Positions 16,724 to 23,854 of a DNA stretch of 34,777 nt are shown piece after piece. Origin of the DNA: an uncultured Candidatus Actinomarina sp. Its GTDB lineage: Bacteria; Actinomycetota; Acidimicrobiia; Actinomarinales; Actinomarinaceae. The DNA lies in contig CACOKA010000001.1 of NCBI GenBank assembly GCA_902627635.1, positions 1-34,777 of the forward strand. The letters run 5' to 3'. Position numbers and translations under genes: made by a program. Every line of letters begins with the position of its first letter. The stretch's first letter is position 1. The notes beneath the pieces are model-generated. The model searched no databases, was not told the origin of the DNA, and was given only the letters and a program-made list of their open reading frames with translations.

Positions 16724-16795
16724 GCCGGAGTAGCTCAGTGGTAGAGCAGCCGCCTTGTAAGCGGCAGGTCAGGGGTTCAACTCCCCTCTCCGGCT
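16724..16795 (+). tRNA. tRNA-Thr (anticodon TGT)
   Basis: Complete cloverleaf. Acceptor stem GCCGGAG pairs with CTCCGGC; D-arm GCTC/GAGC; anticodon stem GCCGC/GCGGC with loop CTTGTAA giving anticodon TGT (16756-16758), which reads ACA and probably other ACN codons; T-arm AGGGG/CCCCT with TTCAACT loop. The discriminator is T at 16795 and CCA is not encoded. The next gene starts (TTG) four bases after the discriminator, so tRNA and mRNA are probably on one transcript separated by RNase Z. Confidence 0.97.
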
Positions 16796-16799
16796 CAAA

Positions 16800-17645
16800 T
16801 TGAATTATTATCAAAATACAATCAGATTCACACTTTATCTCTTATTTCTATTACAAATTACCTTATATTTTCTAGGCTATCTACGACCTTCAATAATTTA
16901 TGACTATCTTGATTATTGGCCTATAACAATATTACCAATTTTGCTGTTAACTATTTTTAGAAGATCTTCTTCTTATGAAATGCTGAGGAATGTAGTCAAT
17001 ATATTTTTAGTTGTAGTAGTTTTAATTTTTTCATTTGGGCATTTGTTTGATTCAAAATTTTTAACCACATACAAATATGATTCTTTTTTTCAAAATGATG
17101 AATTAAGCTCTGACCATAATTATGTTTTACTAATAGATATTGATGGACAAATAAATTTAAATAGTTTTCAGGGAAGAGGATATAAATCTGAAATAATTGA
17201 TCAACCAGGAAATATTGGTTATCCAGAAGCAATAGAGACCGTTCTTGGAGAGCCTAGAGCCATTGTACTTAGGCAGTTAGAAACTAGTAATTTATTAAAA
17301 GTAAAAGGATGGAATATTTACTTAGGTAATCAAAATATTTGGGAATTAGATTTTTTTTCACTTGATTCATTCATTAATTTAAATGACATCAAGTTACAAC
17401 CTTCAAAACTTTCTGGAACTGGTGAAATATATTTAGGTTCCAATCTTGAGATCGAGAAACTTTCATTGAGTGGAAACTATGAAGTAGTAGTATCAAAAGA
17501 CTTATCAATACTTGTAAAAGGTCAGGCAACTGTACCTAATCAGTGGCTCGATGCTAGTGTTGGTAAATTAAATTATCCTGATAAAACCTATACTGTAATA
17601 ATTGAAATTATTGATGGTTCGCAAGTAATATTTAAGGATGGGTAA
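16800..17645 (+). CDS. Unrecognised membrane protein at the head of the liv operon
   Basis: I do not recognise this family. The N-terminal 85 residues contain three likely membrane helices (about 8-30, 38-56 and 63-84) with RRSSSYE between the second and third. The remaining 190 or so residues are hydrophilic and beta-rich (LDSFINLNDIKLQPSKLSGTG, then EIYLGSNLEIEKLSLSGNYE and VVVSKDLSILVKGQATVP), vaguely like the toast-rack domain of LiaF-type envelope-stress proteins; that likeness is a guess. The start is TTG immediately after tRNA-Thr, and the next in-frame Met is at residue 61, beyond two helices, so TTG is the best start. It ends 6 bases before livH, so it is probably co-transcribed and may be an envelope accessory of the transporter or an unrelated passenger. 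Confidence 0.7.
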   Translation: MNYYQNTIRFTLYLLFLLQITLYFLGYLRPSIIYDYLDYWPITILPILLLTIFRRSSSYEMLRNVVNIFLVVVVLIFSFGHLFDSKFLTTYKYDSFFQNDELSSDHNYVLLIDIDGQINLNSFQGRGYKSEIIDQPGNIGYPEAIETVLGEPRAIVLRQLETSNLLKVKGWNIYLGNQNIWELDFFSLDSFINLNDIKLQPSKLSGTGEIYLGSNLEIEKLSLSGNYEVVVSKDLSILVKGQATVPNQWLDASVGKLNYPDKTYTVIIEIIDGSQVIFKDG

Positions 17646-17651
17646 AACACT

Positions 17652-18566
17652 TTGATAGAACAGCTTGGAAATGGCCTTTTATTAGGAATAATAATTGCAG
17701 TTGCATCTGTAGCGCTTTCATTATTGTATGGAGTTACACGAATTGTTAATTTTGCTCATGGAGAAATTATTGCTCTCGGGGCTATAGCTACATTATTTCT
17801 TTCTAGCCCTGTTGATTCACGAGTAATTTTTTTAGATAGATTTTCTCCACTTGGTAATAATTTTTATATTTCTGTAGTAATCTCTGTCATTCTTTGTGGA
17901 TTGCTTGGCGGAATTTTAGAATTTTTTCTTTTTAGACCCCTTAGAAAAGCTGAGGTTGGAAACATCGCAGTACTCGTTGTAACGATTGGTCTTTCGCTTT
18001 TCTTAAGACATATTTATTTATTGTTTAATGCTAAGCCGCAAAATTTTCCATTAGAGCTACAAAGAAGAGAAACATACTTATTTTTTGATATGACACCCAG
18101 AAATTTTAGAGTATTAATTTTAGGAATATTTGTCATGGTATTAATTGGTCTTTTTCTAAATTACACAAGAATTGGAAAAGCTATGAGGGCAGTTAGAGAT
18201 TCAAATGATTTAGCAAGTGTGTCTGGAATCAATTCGGATAATATAATTTTATTTACATGGATTTCATCAAGCATGCTCGCTGGTTTAGCTGGTGTTTTTC
18301 AAGCAACTATAAATGATGTGAGATACAATATGGGATTTCTAATACTTCTTCTTATATTTGCTGGAACAGTGCTTGGGGGAATAGGAACCTCTTTTGGTGC
18401 AATGGTTGGAGGCTTCATAATTGGAATTGTTGTAAATGTTTCCGTTGGTTTACCATTTATGGAAGGACACACAGAGGCAAAAAATGCTGTAGCTTTAGCA
18501 ATTATGATATTAATTTTACTATTTAGACCTCAAGGTATTTTTGGTGAGAAGGAAAGGGTATCATGA
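17652..18566 (+). CDS. livH: Branched-chain amino acid-type ABC permease LivH
   Basis: First membrane permease of a hydrophobic-amino-acid (HAAT) importer, BPD_transp_2 family. Landmarks are the N-terminal GLLLGIIIAVASVALSLLYG, TRIVNFAHGEIIALGAIATLF, the cytoplasmic coupling-loop segment GKAMRAVRDSNDLASVSGIN and GGIGTSFGAMVGGFIIG. Length 304 aa is typical. The TTG start is accepted because the family N terminus begins there (EQLGNGLLLG) and it lies 6 bases after the upstream stop. It overlaps livM by 4 bases. Relatives also carry urea or short amides, so amino-acid specificity is a family-level inference. Confidence 0.92.
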   Translation: MIEQLGNGLLLGIIIAVASVALSLLYGVTRIVNFAHGEIIALGAIATLFLSSPVDSRVIFLDRFSPLGNNFYISVVISVILCGLLGGILEFFLFRPLRKAEVGNIAVLVVTIGLSLFLRHIYLLFNAKPQNFPLELQRRETYLFFDMTPRNFRVLILGIFVMVLIGLFLNYTRIGKAMRAVRDSNDLASVSGINSDNIILFTWISSSMLAGLAGVFQATINDVRYNMGFLILLLIFAGTVLGGIGTSFGAMVGGFIIGIVVNVSVGLPFMEGHTEAKNAVALAIMILILLFRPQGIFGEKERVS

Positions 18567-19618
18567 AATTTACCTTTAAAAGTTCATTCACAATACTTCT
18601 TACTATTTCTTCAATATTTTTGGTTTTTCTTTTAAATGAGGAGGGAGAAATACCAATACTTTTCAACTTATTAACATTTGCGGGGATTTATGGACTTGCT
18701 GCCATAGGATTAAATGTTCATTTTGGATTAACAGGATTGTTAAATTTTGGTCATGCAGCTTTTATGGGATTGGGTGCCTATGTAACTGTATTATTAATAC
18801 CTCATGCAGCCGGTAGAGAGGGTGTAGTTGTAACAACTGGTCTTCCATTTTTTCTTGCTTTATTAATTGGAATTATTTCAGCTGCACTTTTTGGACTTCT
18901 TTTAGGACTTCCAGCAATTAGATTGAGAGGTGATTATTTAGCTATAGTCACTATTGCTGCTGCAGAAATATTCCGCTTACTTGTTAGAGATCTTGAGTCC
19001 GTAACAGGTGGAGTTTATGGAATTATCAACTTTTCAAACTCACTACAACAATATAGATCAGGATTTATTGATAATTTTGCATCTTCAAATGAGCTAAATC
19101 CATCCCAAATATGGATAGCATTTTTATCTTGGACTTCAATAATTCTTGTTTTACTACTTTTAAGAAGACTTACAAATTCACCATGGGGGCGTGCACTAAG
19201 AGCAGTGCGCGAAGATGAAGATGCGGTGAGAGCATTAGGTAAAAACGCTGTTTGGTTAAAACTTCAAAGTTTTATGTTAGGAGCTGGCATTGCAGGACTA
19301 TCTGGAGTTCTATTAGCTTTTAACTATGGCACTATTCAAGTATCAACATTTGTACCAATACTTACATTCTACGTATGGGCAATTATGATTCTTGGTGGAG
19401 TAGGTAGCCTTACCGGACCAATATTTGGATCAATTATTTTTTGGGTCATCATTTCTGAAACGACTGGAATTGCTCAATTAATTTTTGAAAATGCAAATGG
19501 TCAACAAATAGCTGGAGTGAGATTTGTTTTAGTGGGCCTATTAATAATGCTTTTGATGATTTTTAGACCAAGTGGATTAATGGGAAAGAAAGAGGAACTC
19601 CTTTTAGATGTCAAATAA
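18563..19618 (+). CDS. livM: Branched-chain amino acid-type ABC permease LivM
   Basis: Second permease of the HAAT importer. Two N-terminal hydrophobic segments are followed by YGLAAIGLNVHFGLTGLLNFGHAAFMGLGAY, a LivM hallmark. The coupling loop SPWGRALRAVREDEDAVRALGKN and C-terminal RFVLVGLLIMLLMIFRPSGLMG are also typical. At 351 aa it is of normal length. The ATG overlaps the livH stop (ATGA), and its end overlaps livG by 11 bases; AGAGGA at 19591-19596 could serve the livG start. Confidence 0.92.
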   Translation: MKFTFKSSFTILLTISSIFLVFLLNEEGEIPILFNLLTFAGIYGLAAIGLNVHFGLTGLLNFGHAAFMGLGAYVTVLLIPHAAGREGVVVTTGLPFFLALLIGIISAALFGLLLGLPAIRLRGDYLAIVTIAAAEIFRLLVRDLESVTGGVYGIINFSNSLQQYRSGFIDNFASSNELNPSQIWIAFLSWTSIILVLLLLRRLTNSPWGRALRAVREDEDAVRALGKNAVWLKLQSFMLGAGIAGLSGVLLAFNYGTIQVSTFVPILTFYVWAIMILGGVGSLTGPIFGSIIFWVIISETTGIAQLIFENANGQQIAGVRFVLVGLLIMLLMIFRPSGLMGKKEELLLDVK

Positions 19619-20378
19619 ATACCTTGAAGTTACAAATTTAAAAAAAAGTTTCGGTGGATTAAAAGCCGTTGATGTTCAAAGTCTTAATCTTAATAGAAAT
19701 GAATTAACGTCAATTATTGGACCAAATGGTGCTGGAAAAACTACTTTTTTCGATTTAATTTCTGGGTTTCAAGATAGCGATGAAGGAAAAGTTTTTTTAA
19801 ATAAAAAAAATATCACAAAAAGCCAGCCCTACTCAATTGCTAGATTAGGAATGATAAGGACTTTTCAACTAACAAAAGTTTTCGATCGGATGACGGTTTT
19901 AGAAAATATGATGTTTTCAGCATCATCTGTCAACAACGATTCATTTATGAAATCTTTAATTAGATTACCAAGTCAAAAAACAACCGAAAAAAATATAAAA
20001 GAAAAATCATTTGAAATTATGAAAGACTTAAACATTGATCATATGGCAAACTCTTACGCAAGAGAGCTTTCTGGTGGTCAAAAAAAATTATTAGAACTCG
20101 GTAGATCAATAGTAAATGATCCGAGTATATTATTATTGGATGAACCACTAGCAGGTGTTAATCCAAAATTGGCAGAAGAAATTCTACAAATCATCTTAAA
20201 TCTTTCAGAAAAAGGAATTTCAATACTAATGGTTGAACACAACATTGAAGCAGTAATGAAAATTTCTCAAAGGGTTGTTGTATTAGCTGAGGGCATGGTT
20301 ATAGCTGATGATATACCTGAAAATGTAAGAACTGATGAAAAAGTAATCGAAGCATATTTAGGATCCGAAAATGAATAA
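19608..20378 (+). CDS. livG: ABC ATPase LivG
   Basis: Nucleotide-binding subunit of the HAAT importer. Walker A is GPNGAGKTTFFDL (about residue 41), the Q-loop region is IRTFQLTKVFDRMTVLENMM (typical of LivG, which has an RTFQ motif), the signature is LSGGQKKLLELGR, Walker B is ILLLDEPLAGVNP, and the switch His is in VEHNIEAVM. At 256 aa it is complete. It overlaps livF by 8 bases, so the two ATPases are translated as a coupled pair and should form the heterodimeric motor. Confidence 0.94.
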   Translation: MSNKYLEVTNLKKSFGGLKAVDVQSLNLNRNELTSIIGPNGAGKTTFFDLISGFQDSDEGKVFLNKKNITKSQPYSIARLGMIRTFQLTKVFDRMTVLENMMFSASSVNNDSFMKSLIRLPSQKTTEKNIKEKSFEIMKDLNIDHMANSYARELSGGQKKLLELGRSIVNDPSILLLDEPLAGVNPKLAEEILQIILNLSEKGISILMVEHNIEAVMKISQRVVVLAEGMVIADDIPENVRTDEKVIEAYLGSENE

Positions 20379-21087
20379 AACTGTTATTGAATGTAATGGA
20401 ATCGCAGCAGGATATGTAAAAGGTTTAAATATTCTTCAGGGTGTTGACCTGATTGTCGATGAAAAAGAAATTGTATCAATTATTGGTCCTAATGGAGCAG
20501 GTAAGTCAACTTTACTCAAAGCAATAATGGGAATAATAAATATTTCAGGTGGTCGCTTTTTTATTAATGGTGTGGAAAAAACTAATACTCCTACTCATCA
20601 AATTGTTAGTGAGGGAGTTGGTTACGTCCCTCAAGTTGAAAATGTATTTCCATCATTAACAATTGAAGAGAATTTAGAAATTGGTTCATGGTCTGTTAAA
20701 GGTAACATCAAACAAACAATTTCAAAATTATATGATGACTTTCCTATGTTAAAAGAAAGACATAAAGATAAAGCTGGAAATTTATCTGGTGGACAAAGAC
20801 AAATACTTGCTTTAGCAAGAGCATTGGTGACATCACCAAGTATTTTGTTATTAGACGAACCTTCTGCTGGTCTATCACCAGTTGCAATCAAGGAAGTATT
20901 TGAAATAGTTAAAGAGATCAATTCAAGAGGAGTAGCAATTCTTTTGGTAGAGCAAAATGCTACACGCGCATTAAATTTTAGTGATCGTGGTTATGTCTTA
21001 GATCAAGGAAGAAATGCTTATCAAGGAAAAGGACAAGAACTCTTAGACGACCCACGCGTTATAGATTTATATTTGGGAAAACTATAA
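20371..21087 (+). CDS. livF: ABC ATPase LivF
   Basis: Second ATPase of the importer. Walker A GPNGAGKSTLLKAIMG, signature LSGGQRQILALARAL, Walker B ILLLDEPSAGLSP, H-loop replaced by the LivF-type VEQNATRAL (Gln instead of His, which is usual in LivF). GVGYVPQVENVFPSLTIEENLE is a LivF hallmark. At 238 aa it is complete. Transcription ends at a strong bidirectional terminator starting right after its stop codon, beyond which the substrate-binding gene converges from the other strand. Confidence 0.94.
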   Translation: MNKTVIECNGIAAGYVKGLNILQGVDLIVDEKEIVSIIGPNGAGKSTLLKAIMGIINISGGRFFINGVEKTNTPTHQIVSEGVGYVPQVENVFPSLTIEENLEIGSWSVKGNIKQTISKLYDDFPMLKERHKDKAGNLSGGQRQILALARALVTSPSILLLDEPSAGLSPVAIKEVFEIVKEINSRGVAILLVEQNATRALNFSDRGYVLDQGRNAYQGKGQELLDDPRVIDLYLGKL

Positions 21088-21117
21088 AAAAAGGCCTGCA
21101 CATGGCAGGCCTTTTTT
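21087..21117. terminator. Bidirectional rho-independent terminator
   Basis: Perfect 13-bp stem: AAAAAAGGCCTGC (21087-21099), ACATG loop, GCAGGCCTTTTTT (21105-21117). The GC-rich core ends in six T on the plus strand and, because the left arm begins with A residues, in a T run on the minus strand as well. It can therefore end livF (+) and the converging binding-protein gene (-). It is the clearest intrinsic terminator in the window. Confidence 0.95.
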
Positions 21118-21131
21118 ATTAATTGTAAATT

Positions 21132-22430
21132 TTAAGAACCAAAATCTACTGATCTTAGGACTGGGTTTGTATCACCCTCAGTTGTCCAAATATCATATGT
21201 TGCTGCTGTAGGGTCTCCAGCTTCATTTAATTCAATTTCGCCAGATGCTCCAACATAGTCAACATCTACACCGCTAGCTGCAAGTTCAATACAAGCAACT
21301 CCGATACATTTTTCTCCACCAGATGATGCAGCAACTAATCCAGATGCAATATCTGGACCTGTTACACCATTAGCAGCAGCTGATATTGCCATTAACATGA
21401 CAGCATCATATGCTTGTGGAGCAAAAATAAAGGTTCCAGCTCCATCAGCACTCACTTGTGAGTATGCAGCTGAGAACGCATCAAATGCTTCACCAGCAGC
21501 AGATCCAGGTGCTGTTCCCTTCATTCCGTCAAGTGCAGTTCCTAATCCACAAAGTGATGCAAGACCAGCATCTTTAACACCATCGGTCATATACCATGGT
21601 GTATCAAGAAGACCTTGCTCAAATGCAGGTTGAAGAACTCCGCAACCAGTAGCAGGGAAAAGAATACCAACAATTGCGTCGGGTGAACCTTTACCTACGG
21701 CTGTTACTTCAGAGTTAAATTCTGTTGCATCAGGAGCGTGATAAACAACATTCTTTACAACTCCACCACCAGCTTCAAATGCTGATGCAGTAGCCTCTGC
21801 TAAACCTCTACCATAAGCGTCTGCTCTTGAAATGATAGCGATTGATTCAACACCATCTTCTAACAATAATGATGCAAGTACATCACCTTGTAATAGATCA
21901 GATGGAGCGGTTCTTGCATAAAATCCTTTTTTATCCATTTTGGTAAATTGAGGACTTGTATTTGATGGGGATACCATAACAACTTCTGCAGCTATAGCTG
22001 TATCTAAAATAGCGAGGGAAGTACCACTACATGCAGCACCCATAACCCCTTGTGCTCCTCCAGCTATTGCTTCAGTAAGACTGTCTAATGCTATCGCACC
22101 ATCACATCCACTGTCACCTTCAATAAGTTCGACAGGGACTCCATTTATACCGCCAGCAGCATTTATTTGCTCTACAGCGAGAGAAGCTCCTAGTGCAATA
22201 CCAGGTCCTAGTGCAGCTAAGTCACCTGATAATGGCATTAATGATGCCAATACAAGTGGGTCACCTGCAGGAGCAGCAGCAGTAGTAGTAGGAGCGGCTG
22301 TTGTTGCAGGAGCTTCAGTAGTTTCAACTACTTCTTCTACATCATCAGATCCGCCAGATCCTGAACCACCACAGGCTGCAGCGACTAGCGCTAAAATCGC
22401 AAACAAAGCTAAAGCTTTGCGATTTCTCAT
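21132..22430 (-). CDS. LivJ/LivK-type substrate-binding lipoprotein
   Basis: Extracytoplasmic periplasmic-binding-protein-like (type I) receptor for the adjacent HAAT importer. The signal peptide ends in VAAAC, giving lipid-anchored Cys20, then GGSGSGG and an acidic Glu/Thr-Ala-Pro linker (about 28-55) before the fold. Landmarks are LASLMPLSGDLAALGPGIALGA, VEQINAAGGINGVPVELI, GAACSGTSLAI and VVMVSPSNTSPQFT. At 432 aa it is complete. The Ala/Gly-rich sequence makes it locally richer in G+C than its neighbours; I see no sign of transfer. It has a clear Shine-Dalgarno (GAAAGGA) seven bases before its ATG. It lies on the opposite strand from livHMGF, so receptor and transporter are transcribed separately, which permits high receptor levels. 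The ligand (amino acid, amide or urea) is not determinable by eye. Confidence 0.92.
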   Translation of the reverse strand: MRNRKALALFAILALVAAACGGSGSGGSDDVEEVVETTEAPATTAAPTTTAAAPAGDPLVLASLMPLSGDLAALGPGIALGASLAVEQINAAGGINGVPVELIEGDSGCDGAIALDSLTEAIAGGAQGVMGAACSGTSLAILDTAIAAEVVMVSPSNTSPQFTKMDKKGFYARTAPSDLLQGDVLASLLLEDGVESIAIISRADAYGRGLAEATASAFEAGGGVVKNVVYHAPDATEFNSEVTAVGKGSPDAIVGILFPATGCGVLQPAFEQGLLDTPWYMTDGVKDAGLASLCGLGTALDGMKGTAPGSAAGEAFDAFSAAYSQVSADGAGTFIFAPQAYDAVMLMAISAAANGVTGPDIASGLVAASSGGEKCIGVACIELAASGVDVDYVGASGEIELNEAGDPTAATYDIWTTEGDTNPVLRSVDFGS

Positions 22431-22436
22431 ATAATT

Positions 22437-22483
22437 TCCTTTCAGTCACTGAAATTAAAAAATTCCTACATATTTGTAGGAAT
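22437..22483 (-). promoter_or_regulatory. 5' leader of the Liv-type lipoprotein: hairpin and ribosome-binding site
   Basis: Within the 114-base divergent gap, reading on the minus strand, there is a 9-bp hairpin ATTCCTACA / TGTAGGAAT (bases 22462-22470 and 22475-22483, 4-base loop), then the small dyad CAGTgACTG, then GAAAGGA as ribosome-binding site. A -10-like TTATAC lies just upstream (about 22484-22489). The arrangement parallels the leader of the other binding-protein gene at 6496-6531. The remainder of the gap up to 22544 is AT-rich with no clear element for the divergent CvpA-CAP gene. Confidence 0.5.
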
Positions 22484-22544
22484 GTATAACAACAATAGCG
22501 TAATTTGTGTACTCTTCAATAGCAGAAGCAAAAAATTTTAAAAA

Positions 22545-23558
22545 ATGGTTGAAAATTTAGAAAATTTGTTAACTTTTCTGAATAATTTAGATTATTTAGA
22601 CATATTCATATATATATTTATTGTTTATCTTATTTATTTCGGATGGAAAAAAGGCTCTTTATTAATTATTTATTATTTGATAACTTTTCTTATATCAATC
22701 TATTTAAGTTTTACTTATTCCTTTTCGATTGGTGAATATATAAGTGGCTGGCTAAATTCCAATCAGCAAACTTCACAAATTTTTGCAGGCGTCGCAATAT
22801 TTATTACAATCTTGACATTGAGTTCGATTTTTCAAAATTTAATTTACAGTGAAGGATCTAAAAAAGATATAGGAAATAAGTTACTGGGTAGCATTACCTC
22901 TATTGTTTTGAGCAATTTAGTTCTTACATTTATGTTTACAATTTTATCTCTTCTTTCCTTGCCAAAATATGTACAAGAAAGTATTGATCAGTCCAATATT
23001 GTATCGTTTTATCTAAATTCTGAAGGAGTACCCCAACAAACACTCGAAGTCATTACAGGAACAGATTTATTAAAAGTTACTTCAAGAATAAAGGAACTGA
23101 CAGGCAGCACCTCTATTTCGTTAGATGAATCAGGATGTCTTGAAATACCTTCTTTTACTCAATCAAAATTAATTTCCAAAACAAGTGAAACTAATGAGTT
23201 GTTTGAAATGGTTAATATCGAAAGAATAAATGTAAATTCTGATCCCTTAGAGTTCTCTCAAACATTATCGAATATTGCAGAAAACTATGCAAAAAAAATG
23301 TATACAGAGGGTTTTTGGTGTCACAAAGATCCAAACAATGGATATTTAGTTACTGAAAGACTTTTAGAAGTTGGTTATCCACCTCCAAAATTTATTGGTG
23401 AAAATTTAGCAATGGCATCAACAATTTATTCTGGTCATCAAAGCCTAATGTATTCTCAATCCCATAGAGCGACAATAATAGATAATGAATTTAAACGAAT
23501 TGGTATTGGAATAGTGTCTGGTCCGAATGGTTTAATTATTGTTCAAATATTTGCATGA
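22545..23558 (+). CDS. CvpA-like membrane domain fused to an external CAP (SCP/YkwD-type) domain
   Basis: Function unknown, architecture clear. Residues 16-135 form four hydrophobic segments of CvpA type (start IYIFIVYLIYFGWKKGSLL). A linker of about 80 residues follows. From about residue 215 there is a CAP domain: FEMVNIERINVNSDPLEFSQTLSNIAENYA, MYTEGFWCHKD with candidate active-site His260, GENLAM with Glu287, SHRATI with His308, and the end FKRIGIGIVSGPNG. Two cysteines, Cys198 in the linker and Cys259 next to His260, could form a disulfide outside the cell. The design recalls mycobacterial MarP, where a CvpA-type membrane domain carries an external protease, but here the external module is CAP. 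No Shine-Dalgarno. It overlaps the next gene as ATGA. Confidence 0.82.
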   Translation: MVENLENLLTFLNNLDYLDIFIYIFIVYLIYFGWKKGSLLIIYYLITFLISIYLSFTYSFSIGEYISGWLNSNQQTSQIFAGVAIFITILTLSSIFQNLIYSEGSKKDIGNKLLGSITSIVLSNLVLTFMFTILSLLSLPKYVQESIDQSNIVSFYLNSEGVPQQTLEVITGTDLLKVTSRIKELTGSTSISLDESGCLEIPSFTQSKLISKTSETNELFEMVNIERINVNSDPLEFSQTLSNIAENYAKKMYTEGFWCHKDPNNGYLVTERLLEVGYPPPKFIGENLAMASTIYSGHQSLMYSQSHRATIIDNEFKRIGIGIVSGPNGLIIVQIFA

Positions 23559-23854
23559 CAAATTTAGAAATAACCTCTTTTGCAAAATCTCTATGTGAAG
23601 GTTTAAAACAATATTTAAAAAATGAGAACATCAAAATCAATGATGTAGATTTTCAAGAGTTAGAAAATATATTAATAAATGAGTTCAATCTTCCATATTC
23701 TGAGCAAAAACAAACTCCAACTCAATTATTGAATAATTTTACCAAAACAATTTACAAATTTGAAAAAGTTATTACACCTCAAGATTTAGGTATTGAAGCT
23801 CATGAGCAGATTATGGTTTGGGGTCTATTAAAAGCTGATAATTTCAATGATTAA
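23555..23854 (+). CDS. Small unrecognised protein (99 aa)
   Basis: No family recognised. It is soluble, acidic to neutral, Asn/Gln/Lys-rich and predicted mostly helical, with no signal peptide, membrane segment, metal-binding pattern or catalytic motif visible. The ATG overlaps the CvpA-CAP stop (ATGA), and its end overlaps the MATE start by 8 bases, so it is very likely a real, translationally coupled gene rather than a chance frame. Codon use resembles that of its neighbours. Confidence 0.7.
   Translation: MTNLEITSFAKSLCEGLKQYLKNENIKINDVDFQELENILINEFNLPYSEQKQTPTQLLNNFTKTIYKFEKVITPQDLGIEAHEQIMVWGLLKADNFND

Noticed and set aside
21132-22430. Higher G+C of the Liv-type lipoprotein as a sign of horizontal transfer
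   Set aside because: Explained by the Ala/Gly-rich protein and probable high expression; linker style matches the other lipoprotein in the window and the gene sits beside its transporter.
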